Shown: piece by piece, positions 1-5,850 of the stretch
Layout: every line of letters starts with the position of its first letter
How positions within the stretch are numbered: position 1 is the first letter of the stretch
Source: an uncultured Bacilli bacterium
GTDB taxonomy: Bacteria > Bacillota_I > Bacilli_A > RF39 > UBA660
Direction of reading: 5' to 3'
DNA: 5,850 nt
Assembly: GCA_944363995.1 (NCBI GenBank)
Contig: CALVVV010000068.1
Coordinates: 1 to 5,850, forward strand
Made by a program: the position numbers and the translations under genes
Notes under the pieces: generated by a model
Told to the model about the DNA's origin: nothing
What the model saw: the letters and a program-made list of their open reading frames with translations, nothing else
The model's database searches: none

Positions 1-9
1 TTTTATAAT

Positions 10-38
10 AGAGGCCTTTATTCAATAGGCTTCTTTTT
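10..38 (+). terminator. Intrinsic terminator-like hairpin at left edge
   Basis: An 8-bp stem (10-17 pairing with 27-34, one G-U wobble) closes a 9-nt loop and is followed by a short T run (35-38). On the minus strand the wobble becomes an A-C mismatch, so the hairpin is better formed in plus-strand RNA. It would suit a plus-strand gene ending just left of the window and converging on the large minus-strand gene. The short T run keeps confidence moderate. Confidence 0.5.
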
Positions 39-78
39 AAAAGTTCCACATAACTAAAAGTTCAACATAAATACAAAG

Positions 79-100
79 AAAAAAGACAAATTAATGTCTT
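79..100 (-). terminator. Weak intrinsic terminator of the surface-protein gene
   Basis: In minus-strand RNA, AAGACA (100-95) pairs with TGTCTT (88-83) around a 6-nt loop, followed by more U residues to 79. The stem includes the last two bases of the TAA stop codon. It has only two G-C pairs, so termination may be leaky, but the placement directly at the gene end and the U tract fit a compact terminator. Confidence 0.5.
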
Positions 101-3100
101 ATTCTCCAATGTATATAACTCCACTTAGATTTGTACTAGTAATATCATCTTGATTTAAGTTTGGTAAATTATTACCATTTTTTAAAACGATATTTTTAAT
201 AACAAATGGAATTTCTTCATTAAGTTTTAAATTCATTTCTTTAGTAATTGTTATATCTGCTCCATAATCTTTAGTACCGTCATTATAAATATTAGACAAA
301 TTTAATTCTTTAGCAACACCACCAATAACAATTATTGGTTTGAAGTTTTCAATATCGATATCTTGATTAAAACGAACAAATACTCTAACTGTATCTCCTA
401 CTTTTGCTTCTGTAACAGACAAATCAGTATTGTTATTTTCTTCATTTAATTTATAATTAGTACTATTATGAAAACTCATACTAACAAATGGATTCTCAAA
501 TTTAACATTGCTGTAAACTAATTCATCATCACGATAATAATCAGTAACATCATCATTATTAAATTCAGAAGGATTTCCAGCTAAATCATAAATATTAGTA
601 ACAGTGAAAGGAATATTTTCTCCTTCAACTAATCTAGCAATTGAATTATCAATTTTGATATCAGCAACACAAACATATCTTGTTTCATCAGAATTAAAAT
701 TGCATCTATCAAATTCGATTGATTGGCTACCAACTGTCAAAATTGGCTTTTTAGATAATTCTTCATTAAAATTAGCTTCAACTCTTAAATATTCACCATC
801 ACTAATTGATAATCTGTAACTAGCATCATCACGAGCTAAAATATATAAATGTTTTGTTTTAGCACCAGTTTTATCATAATAAACTGCACTAAGTCTATTA
901 GTATAAGTAATATCAGCATTTGTTAAAGGTTCTGAAACTGTATTTCCAGCTTTATCTTCATAACCATATACTTCAAAAGTAATTGGTCCTTCTTCTAATC
1001 CTAAGTCTTCAGTAATATCTAAATCTAAATGATATGCATAATTACCTATTTCTGGATTAGAACTATCTTGTGCGAAATGTGTATCATATTCTACACCTTT
1101 TATTTTTACTTTTGGTAAAACTGCTAATTCTTCATCAAAGTATACCAATACTCTAATAGAATCACCATTTTTTACATATTGAGAAACAGTATCTGGATTA
1201 CCATTTTTACCAATACCTAAAGTTTTGTATTGTAATGTATTATCTAGATATACAATATGCTTATTAGATGGTTCAACTATATCATCTACTTCGTTTCCAT
1301 ATAAATCTTCAATATTAGAAACATGCATAGTGATTTCACCATCAGTCATACCATTACCTTCAGTAATTTCATAATCTACTGAGTATTGATATTCTCCATT
1401 TTCGAAACTTTTTATAGTGACATCACTTTCATCGAAAACATATTCTCTTCCATTATTGATTAACTTAAAAGTTGGTTTGTGTTTTAATTGTTCATCAAAT
1501 CTTACATAAACACTTATAACATCACCATTTTTAGCATAATACAGTGTTTTTTCATTAATTTCATCTGCTATTTTTATATTAGCTGCTTTTGTTTTTGGTG
1601 GTGTAGTATCTTTTACAGTAACTATTCTTTGCGCTTCAAATGGGGTTAAACCATTAATTTTTGATGAATTTCCTGCTTTATCTTCATAATCATAATATAC
1701 TATATATCTTCCAATAACATTTGGATTAACGCCAGTAGTAGTTACATCTTTTATAAAATTTCCTTCTAAATCTTGTAAAATAATTTTGGTTGGTTGTAAA
1801 TTTGTAATAGTTGGATCAACATTATCTGTCATTGTTGCACCTAATTCAGTATATTCTGAACCATATTCAACAAAAACATCTCTTTCGCCATTAATAACTA
1901 CAATAGGATCATTTTTATCAACAATTACTTTACTTTGTGAAGGTTCTGTAATATCTATATTACTTAGTTCTCTACCTTCGTTTCCTACAGCATCTTTATA
2001 GCCATAAACTGCAAATTCAACTAATCCTTCATCAAGATCTGCACCTTTAATATCTTTAGAGTAATATCTATATGTACCATTATTTTCAAATAATGTATCC
2101 ATCACATATTCTTTACCATCTATTTTAACAGTTGGAACAGTACCTAATTTTTCATTGAAAATAGCGTAAACATAGATATTTGTATCTTCATTAGCATAAT
2201 GTGTTTTATCTTCTTTGTTGTAGTTTCCACCTAAAATTACTAAATCGCTCTTTTCAGGTGCTGTAGTATCAATAAATACTTTATTACTATTAGTTATATT
2301 TATTACTTCTTGTTGTGTTTTTTTATCTAAAGTAACATTACCTGCTTTATCTACTACATTACTAATTTCTAGTTTAACTTCTACATTTTGTAAATTTTTA
2401 AATTTTTCTTCTTCTGGTAATTCGTATTTTATACTATATAAATAAGTATATTCTTCTTTTTCTTCATCTTTGAAATTTACTTTATCACCATCTAAAACTA
2501 TTTTTTCGTTTCCAATAGTTAAAGTAAATGTTGGATTTTCTTTTAATATTTCGTTAGTTCTAATGTGAGCATAAATTACATCACCAAAAGTAGCATAATA
2601 ATAATTTCCATCATTATAGCCACCTACTACATTAAAGTTTACTGCATTATAATCAGCTGGATTATTATCAATAACAAAATTAATTACTTCTGATTTATTG
2701 CCTGCCACATCAGTAATATAAAAGCTATAATTACCTTCTTCTTTTAATTCTTCACCTAATTCGTAATTATATTTTTCACCATTTCTTTTAAAATGCATAC
2801 TACCTAATTCACTTGTATCATCAACAGTAATCACAACTGATTGATAGTATCCACCATCTTTAATTCCCTTAACAATTGGTTTTTGATTATCAATTGTAAA
2901 TTCAATAATTTCAAAATTACCGGCTCTATCAATAGCTTTTATTTTATAATTTCCATCTTCTTTAGAAGTATGTTCAAATTCCATTTTTATACTTGAATTA
3001 AAATTATCTTTAAAAGTTTTAAGAACTTCATCATTATTAAGAAGAATAACTTCTTTTAAACTACCATCAGTAATATTTAATGTAACTTCTTTATAAGTTC

Positions 3101-4253
3101 CACCATTTTTAAATTCAACTTCTTTACTACCTATTTTAGCTGTACCTGAAACCTCTGGTTTATCAGTATCATGATACAAATTAAATGTTGAAGTACAATT
3201 TCCTGCTTTATCACATCCAGTAATATCATATCTTAAATTATCAACACTAATGTTTCCATTAAAAACAAATTCATTTGCATAAATAATTTCAGTTTCTTTA
3301 GTTATATGATTGTATAATTTAATGTAATCAAAATTTGCATCATCAAAAACTAAAGTCCCTTCTTTAACAATTTTACCATTTGTATAATTGAATGTTGGTA
3401 TTGTAGTATCAATAGTAAAGTTAATAGTAGCATCATTAAATGAACTATCTGTTACAGTTAAAGTATAATTTCCTTCAGCCCTAATATCTGTTCCGCTAAT
3501 ATAATTTTCACCATTTAATTTAGCTGTAAAACTAGAATTATCAGCAATTGTTATATTAACTACTTTATTTGTAAATTCGCCATCATTGATACCAGATATT
3601 TCTTGAATACTAGTATCATTTAATTTAACTAAAACATTATCATATCTAGTTTGTAAAGTTACTTTGTTATTATTTACATCAACTAGATTTTTTAATTTAT
3701 TAGCTAAATCATTATCAATATTGTATGTTCTTGCCGCATTTAATTCATTTTTATTAGTAGAATTATTTGTTTTATTTTCTAACTCTTTCAATAATTTTTC
3801 AAAATCTAAGATATTAGAAACATTATTAACTCTATCTAATAACTCTTCTTTTGCGTCCTTGTCAGTAACTTTGTTGATTGCCTCTTTTGCACTTTCAATG
3901 TCAACTACCAAGAAAGATGTTTCAGCTTTGGCAACAGCTTGCTTTGCTAAAGCTAAATAATCAATGTTTACATTTCCTGATACAGGCATATCGTCTTGTT
4001 GATTACCTTGTTGGTTATCCTGTTGTTCGTCTTGTTGATCATCTTGTTGTTCATCTTGTTCATCATCTTGTTGTTCATCTTGTTCATCATCTTGTTGTTC
4101 ATCATCTTTTTCATCATCTGGTTTATCATCGATTAAAGATGAATCATCACCGTCTAATTTTCCTTCATCGGTTCTAGGGTTGGCGAATGAAAAGACCATA
4201 GTACCTAAAAGTAAGAAAATAATTACAACGATAATAATTTTTTTCTTATCCAT
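99..4253 (-). CDS. Large exported multi-domain Ig-like repeat surface protein
   Basis: A 1384-residue protein, probably a cell-surface adhesin, stalk or matrix protein; its ligand is unknown. Residues 1-24 are a signal peptide or anchor (KKK, hydrophobic 6-23, candidate signal peptidase I site SFA|NP after 24). Residues 29-88 are an Asp/Glu/Gln linker; 97-160 are helical. Four short Ig-like domains (about 219-283, 284-364, 365-459, 460-533) have the GNY..../DxAGN/F.ID signature of bacterial Ig-like repeats. Longer modules follow at about 535-665 and 668-782, then a DUF5011-type domain at 783-883 (G..Y.ELGA...D), then modules at 885-1005, 1008-1126, 1130-1249 and 1255-1384. D-x-x-G-N occurs nine times. 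It has no LPxTG motif, C-terminal membrane segment or lipobox, and no Trp. The start is set by GGGAGGGG six nt upstream. Export and repeat architecture are confident; function is inference. Confidence 0.92.
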   Translation of the reverse strand: MDKKKIIIVVIIFLLLGTMVFSFANPRTDEGKLDGDDSSLIDDKPDDEKDDEQQDDEQDEQQDDEQDEQQDDQQDEQQDNQQGNQQDDMPVSGNVNIDYLALAKQAVAKAETSFLVVDIESAKEAINKVTDKDAKEELLDRVNNVSNILDFEKLLKELENKTNNSTNKNELNAARTYNIDNDLANKLKNLVDVNNNKVTLQTRYDNVLVKLNDTSIQEISGINDGEFTNKVVNITIADNSSFTAKLNGENYISGTDIRAEGNYTLTVTDSSFNDATINFTIDTTIPTFNYTNGKIVKEGTLVFDDANFDYIKLYNHITKETEIIYANEFVFNGNISVDNLRYDITGCDKAGNCTSTFNLYHDTDKPEVSGTAKIGSKEVEFKNGGTYKEVTLNITDGSLKEVILLNNDEVLKTFKDNFNSSIKMEFEHTSKEDGNYKIKAIDRAGNFEIIEFTIDNQKPIVKGIKDGGYYQSVVITVDDTSELGSMHFKRNGEKYNYELGEELKEEGNYSFYITDVAGNKSEVINFVIDNNPADYNAVNFNVVGGYNDGNYYYATFGDVIYAHIRTNEILKENPTFTLTIGNEKIVLDGDKVNFKDEEKEEYTYLYSIKYELPEEEKFKNLQNVEVKLEISNVVDKAGNVTLDKKTQQEVINITNSNKVFIDTTAPEKSDLVILGGNYNKEDKTHYANEDTNIYVYAIFNEKLGTVPTVKIDGKEYVMDTLFENNGTYRYYSKDIKGADLDEGLVEFAVYGYKDAVGNEGRELSNIDITEPSQSKVIVDKNDPIVVINGERDVFVEYGSEYTELGATMTDNVDPTITNLQPTKIILQDLEGNFIKDVTTTGVNPNVIGRYIVYYDYEDKAGNSSKINGLTPFEAQRIVTVKDTTPPKTKAANIKIADEINEKTLYYAKNGDVISVYVRFDEQLKHKPTFKLINNGREYVFDESDVTIKSFENGEYQYSVDYEITEGNGMTDGEITMHVSNIEDLYGNEVDDIVEPSNKHIVYLDNTLQYKTLGIGKNGNPDTVSQYVKNGDSIRVLVYFDEELAVLPKVKIKGVEYDTHFAQDSSNPEIGNYAYHLDLDITEDLGLEEGPITFEVYGYEDKAGNTVSEPLTNADITYTNRLSAVYYDKTGAKTKHLYILARDDASYRLSISDGEYLRVEANFNEELSKKPILTVGSQSIEFDRCNFNSDETRYVCVADIKIDNSIARLVEGENIPFTVTNIYDLAGNPSEFNNDDVTDYYRDDELVYSNVKFENPFVSMSFHNSTNYKLNEENNNTDLSVTEAKVGDTVRVFVRFNQDIDIENFKPIIVIGGVAKELNLSNIYNDGTKDYGADITITKEMNLKLNEEIPFVIKNIVLKNGNNLPNLNQDDITSTNLSGVIYIGE
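4020..4091 (-). repeat. 24-bp tandem repeat, three units, in the acidic linker
   Basis: Three consecutive 24-bp units encode DDEQDEQQ, DDEQDEQQ and DDQQDEQQ (residues 55-78). The first two units (68-91 and 44-67 bases into 4000, i.e. 4068-4091 and 4044-4067) are identical at the nucleotide level; the third (4020-4043) differs at three bases. Flanking codons (49-54 and 79-88) are degenerate relatives. The unit length is a multiple of three, so gain or loss of units by slippage would change linker length without breaking the frame. Confidence 0.85.
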
Positions 4254-4259
4254 ATATTT

Positions 4260-4267
4260 CCCCTCCC
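4260..4267 (-). promoter_or_regulatory. Strong Shine-Dalgarno site of the surface-protein gene
   Basis: GGGAGGGG lies six nucleotides (AAATAT) before the ATG at 4253. It fixes the start codon and indicates efficient initiation. Confidence 0.85.
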
Positions 4268-4284
4268 ATAATATGAATATTCAA

Positions 4285-4305
4285 TTAAGCGAGAAAATCG
4301 CCTAA
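4285..4305 (-). promoter_or_regulatory. 5'-leader stem-loop of the surface-protein mRNA
   Basis: In minus-strand RNA, TTAGGCGA (4305-4298) pairs with TCGCTTAA (4292-4285) around the 5-nt loop TTTTC: eight base pairs including one G-U. On the plus strand that wobble is an A-C mismatch, so the structure is best as RNA from the minus strand. With the predicted transcript start near 4309 it sits at the extreme 5' end of the leader and leaves the RBS free. It could be an mRNA-stabilising 5' hairpin; as an inverted repeat next to the start site it could instead be an operator. Confidence 0.45.
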
Positions 4306-4315
4306 ATGTACTTAT

Positions 4316-4343
4316 ATAATAACATAAAATTTAAAAAAATCAA
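4316..4343 (-). promoter_or_regulatory. Sigma-A-type promoter of the surface-protein gene
   Basis: Minus-strand TTGATT (-35, 4343-4338) and TATTAT (-10, 4321-4316) are separated by 16 nt. Transcription would start near 4309, giving a leader of about 55 nt. A second candidate, an extended -10 TGTTATAAT at 4406-4398, lies further upstream but has no convincing -35. Promoter-like strings are common in DNA this AT-rich. Confidence 0.5.
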
Positions 4344-4426
4344 GTATTTTCATATAAAAATGCAATTTTAAGTAAAAAAATGTGACAAATTTTTAAAATT
4401 ATAACATAAAATTTTAAAAATTAAAT

Positions 4427-4451
4427 AAAAAAAGACGAATTTTACTATTCG
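4427..4451 (-). terminator. Weak intrinsic terminator of the lepB operon
   Basis: In minus-strand RNA, CGAAT (4451-4447) pairs with ATTCG (4440-4436) across a 6-nt loop, followed after two bases by seven U residues (4433-4427). The stem overlaps the end of the PH-domain coding sequence, including its TAG stop (4447-4445). It is short, so readthrough into the surface-protein gene is possible, but the U tract is good. Confidence 0.5.
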
Positions 4452-4831
4452 CTAAAAATAACTTTATATATTTTTTTTAAATTTTCCTTTTTATCATGAT
4501 TCATATTAATAAATTTAATATGAATTTGATAACCACTATCCATCGAAAATAATAAATCTGCTTTCCCAGGTTTAAAATTAATAGCCCCACTTGATATTGA
4601 ATGATAAGGAATTACATGAATTTTTTTATAATAAATTCCAGCAACATCACGATCAAACAAATACATTCTTTTAGTTGTAAAAACAACATAATCTTTACTA
4701 TTTTTATAACCTAAAATAATATTTTCATCATCATATATGTATTCTAAAGCATACCAAGGTAAATCTTTGGGTTCTGTTTCCACTTTAAAATCAAAATATT
4801 TTGTTAATTCTTTAAATTTAATATAAGCCAT
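4445..4831 (-). CDS. Bacterial PH-domain protein (bPH_1/PF08000-like)
   Basis: A 128-residue protein without signal peptide or membrane segment, so probably cytoplasmic. The pattern matches the bacterial pleckstrin-homology family PF08000: a strand pair DYVVFTTKRMYLFD (47-60), then KKIHVIPYHSISS (69-81), a further strand set around 83-107, and a C-terminal helix (about 112-125) that would cap the barrel. The length is close to the whole domain. Members occur singly in many Bacillota; their ligand and role are not established. It is the second gene of an operon with the signal peptidase: the gap is 9 nt, and its RBS AAGGAGG (4842-4836) overlaps the upstream TAA, which suggests translational coupling. 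The SD-to-ATG spacing is short (4 nt). Gene call confident; family from motif reading only. Confidence 0.85.
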   Translation of the reverse strand: MAYIKFKELTKYFDFKVETEPKDLPWYALEYIYDDENIILGYKNSKDYVVFTTKRMYLFDRDVAGIYYKKIHVIPYHSISSGAINFKPGKADLLFSMDSGYQIHIKFINMNHDKKENLKKIYKVIFSE

Positions 4832-4840
4832 ACATCCTCC

Positions 4841-5368
4841 TTAATTAATTATTTTAAATTTGTTTAATGGCCATATTCTAATAATAGCTTTACCAATAAT
4901 TTCTTCCTCTTTGACTAGTCCAATGTCCCTACTATCTAAACTATCTTCACGATTATCACCCAATACAAAATAATAACCATTTGGAATAACATCATAACCT
5001 ATTTCTTTTAAATCGAAATCTTCAGTAACAAAATCTCTTTTATCAGAAACTAATTCACCATTAACATATAATTGATTATCTTTATAAGCAATATGTTCTC
5101 CAGGTAAACCAATCACTCTTTTAATTAAATATTTAGTCTCATCATAATAAAATGATATTATATCAAAACGTTTTATTGAACCTATTTTATAACTGATTTT
5201 GTCTACTATAACAAAATCTTCATTGACTAAAGTATTATTCATACTTGAACCTACGACTTGTTGCATACCAACTATAAAAAAATAGACAAAGAAAACTATT
5301 ATAACCAAAATGGCTATTTTAATAAAATCCTTTATAAATTCTTTTACATCTCTTAGGTCCATATCCAT
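4841..5368 (-). CDS. lepB: Type I signal peptidase
   Basis: A membrane endopeptidase (S26) that removes signal peptides from secreted proteins. From the start chosen here the protein has 175 residues: one N-terminal membrane anchor (about 18-33), then an extracytoplasmic catalytic domain. Family boxes are clear: GSSMNNTL with nucleophile Ser42, YLIKRVIGLPGE with general-base Lys83, and GDNREDSLDSR at 137-147. The usual Pro in SMxPTL is Asn. The frame is open to an ATG at 5416, which would add a 16-residue hydrophobic stretch. I prefer ATG 5368 (or 5362) because Ser42/Lys83 then nearly match B. subtilis SipS (Ser43/Lys83) and because a promoter lies inside the extension. No candidate start has a Shine-Dalgarno. 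First gene of an operon with the PH-domain gene. It may process the large surface protein next door. Confidence 0.93.
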   Translation of the reverse strand: MDMDLRDVKEFIKDFIKIAILVIIVFFVYFFIVGMQQVVGSSMNNTLVNEDFVIVDKISYKIGSIKRFDIISFYYDETKYLIKRVIGLPGEHIAYKDNQLYVNGELVSDKRDFVTEDFDLKEIGYDVIPNGYYFVLGDNREDSLDSRDIGLVKEEEIIGKAIIRIWPLNKFKIIN

Positions 5369-5379
5369 CACTAATATAA

Positions 5380-5408
5380 AGTATAGCATAGATAATAAGA
5401 AAAGTAAA
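5380..5408 (-). promoter_or_regulatory. Candidate extended -10 promoter of lepB
   Basis: Minus-strand TTTACT (-35, 5408-5403), a 17-nt spacer, and TGCTATACT (extended -10: TG at 5388-5387, TATACT at 5385-5380). Transcription would begin around 5373-5371, only about 3-5 nt before ATG 5368. If used, the lepB operon mRNA is nearly leaderless and the ATGs at 5416 and 5389 are untranscribed. Prediction from sequence match only. Confidence 0.45.
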
Positions 5409-5467
5409 TTTAGCATGTAAAAAAATTGTAAATTTTAATAATTTAATTACTTGTAATTTAACAAATT

Positions 5468-5746
5468 TTAAAATGATTTTTTTAAATCAAATATTGTTAT
5501 TCTTAATACCATAACATCTACTTCCATTAGCCAAGAATATATTTATTTTAGATGTGATAATTCTTTTATACAGTCAAATTTTTGTTTAGTTGTTTTATTT
5601 TCTTTATATGCTATTTCTTTTTCATATAGCTTTTTATTATAAACAAATCTAGTACTGCCTAAAGTTTTATTTATTAATTCTTGTTGTATTTTATTTGGAT
5701 ATAATCTAAATTTATATGCTTTATATATTCTTATTTTATATCCACA
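5468..5746 (-). pseudogene. tnpB: Decayed N-terminal fragment of TnpB (IS200/IS605 OrfB)
   Basis: The minus-strand frame reads KAYKFRLYPNK (from 5722), then a stretch with LGSTRFVYNKKLYEKE, then LSHLK, a stop (TAA, 5545-5543), and in the same frame YSWLMEVDVMVLRITIFDLK before a second stop (5470-5468). This is the conserved N-terminal region of the OrfB/TnpB family. No ATG, GTG or TTG precedes the homology after the upstream in-frame stop at 5749-5747; the likely start now reads ATA (5734 or nearby). About 90 codons survive of a protein that usually has 350-400. The RuvC nuclease region, the zinc finger and the 3' end that supplies the guide RNA are absent. It is a dead relic lying about 100 bp upstream of the lepB start. 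Bases 5417-5467 and 5747-5772 on either side show no gene. Confidence 0.85.
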
Positions 5747-5772
5747 TTATTATAGACCAAGCTTAACAGACT

Positions 5773-5818
5773 AAAAAAGGGGCTGTCATGAAATGAAATA
5801 ATTTCATACAGCTTTTTT
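5773..5818 (-). terminator. Strong, potentially bidirectional intrinsic terminator
   Basis: An inverted repeat of GCTGT (5782-5786) plus ATGAAAT (5788-5794) pairs with ATTTCAT (5801-5807) plus ACAGC (5808-5812), with a one-base bulge and a 6-nt loop: 12 base pairs. It is flanked by A6 (5773-5778) on the left and T6 (5813-5818) on the right, so it could end transcripts in either direction. No plus-strand gene is seen to its left, so it most likely ends a minus-strand gene beyond 5850. The last 30 bases show no recognisable coding. Confidence 0.75.
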
Positions 5819-5850
5819 CTTTTGAATTTTTTGTTTTGGAAATGGTAATT

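Noticed and set aside
102..491. LPxTG-type sorting signal at the C-terminus of the surface protein.
   Set aside because: No LPxTG-like motif, hydrophobic tail or basic end is present.
3990..4169. CRISPR-like array in the repetitive linker.
   Set aside because: The 24-bp units are directly adjacent with no unique spacers, and they are in frame with codon-level structure.
604..4177. Plus-strand open frames inside the surface-protein gene (604-819, 1786-2001, 3664-3960, 3878-4177).
   Set aside because: They lie antisense to a well-supported gene and have no family features. The one at 3878-4177 encodes a His/Leu/Val repeat that is just the antisense of the acidic tandem repeat.
4254..4444. Riboswitch or small RNA gene in the 190-bp gap upstream of the surface-protein gene.
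   Set aside because: The gap is nearly all A/T apart from the short leader hairpin; no conserved aptamer elements were seen.
99..5416. Alternative genetic code (UGA=Trp), suggested by the strong AT bias.
   Set aside because: All three genes are intact with standard stops and both Trp residues are TGG; no internal TGA needs recoding.
5773..5818. Hairpin as the left-end structure of the IS200/IS605 element.
   Set aside because: The A6 and T6 flanks fit a terminator, and no matching right end or clear TTAC/TTTAA-type junction could be placed.
5731..5850. An open frame of about 40 codons reading from the right edge through the 5773-5818 hairpin.
   Set aside because: It crosses a strong terminator, has no start inside the window and no recognisable motif.

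Overview
The window is very AT-rich. Coding is entirely on the minus strand, with strong Shine-Dalgarno sequences (GGGAGGGG, AAGGAGG) ahead of two of the three genes, short intrinsic terminators, and a SipS-like type I signal peptidase. This points to a low-GC Gram-positive lineage (Bacillota, Bacilli/Erysipelotrichia-like or an uncultivated gut relative). The species cannot be named from the sequence. Both Trp codons present are TGG and stops are TAA/TAG, so nothing requires UGA=Trp recoding.

Layout, left to right. Positions 10-38 hold a terminator-like hairpin best formed on the plus strand, probably ending a gene left of the window. Positions 99-4253 (minus) are one 1384-codon gene for an exported, modular surface protein. 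Its parts are a signal peptide or anchor, an Asp/Glu/Gln linker with a 24-bp DNA tandem repeat, a short helical domain, four short Ig-like domains, two longer repeat modules, a DUF5011-like Ig domain, and four more long modules. It has its own promoter, a 5'-leader hairpin, a strong RBS and a weak terminator. Positions 4445-5368 (minus) are a two-gene operon: lepB (signal peptidase I) followed 9 nt later by a small bacterial PH-domain protein whose RBS overlaps the lepB stop codon. The open frame of lepB extends to 5416, but family spacing and a promoter inside the extension favour a start near 5368/5362. Positions 5468-5746 are a decayed N-terminal fragment of an IS200/IS605-type TnpB (OrfB) gene. 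Positions 5773-5818 are a strong terminator hairpin, probably for a minus-strand gene beyond the right edge.

How the genes relate: the signal peptidase cleaves exported preproteins, and the large neighbour has a plausible cleavage site (SFA|NP), so it is a likely substrate, though the two are separately transcribed. The PH-domain protein is probably cytoplasmic, of unknown role, and translationally coupled to lepB. The TnpB relic shows past insertion-sequence activity just upstream of lepB, which may have replaced the original lepB leader. I found no complete novel system. The most notable items are the repeat architecture of the large surface protein and the odd start region of lepB.
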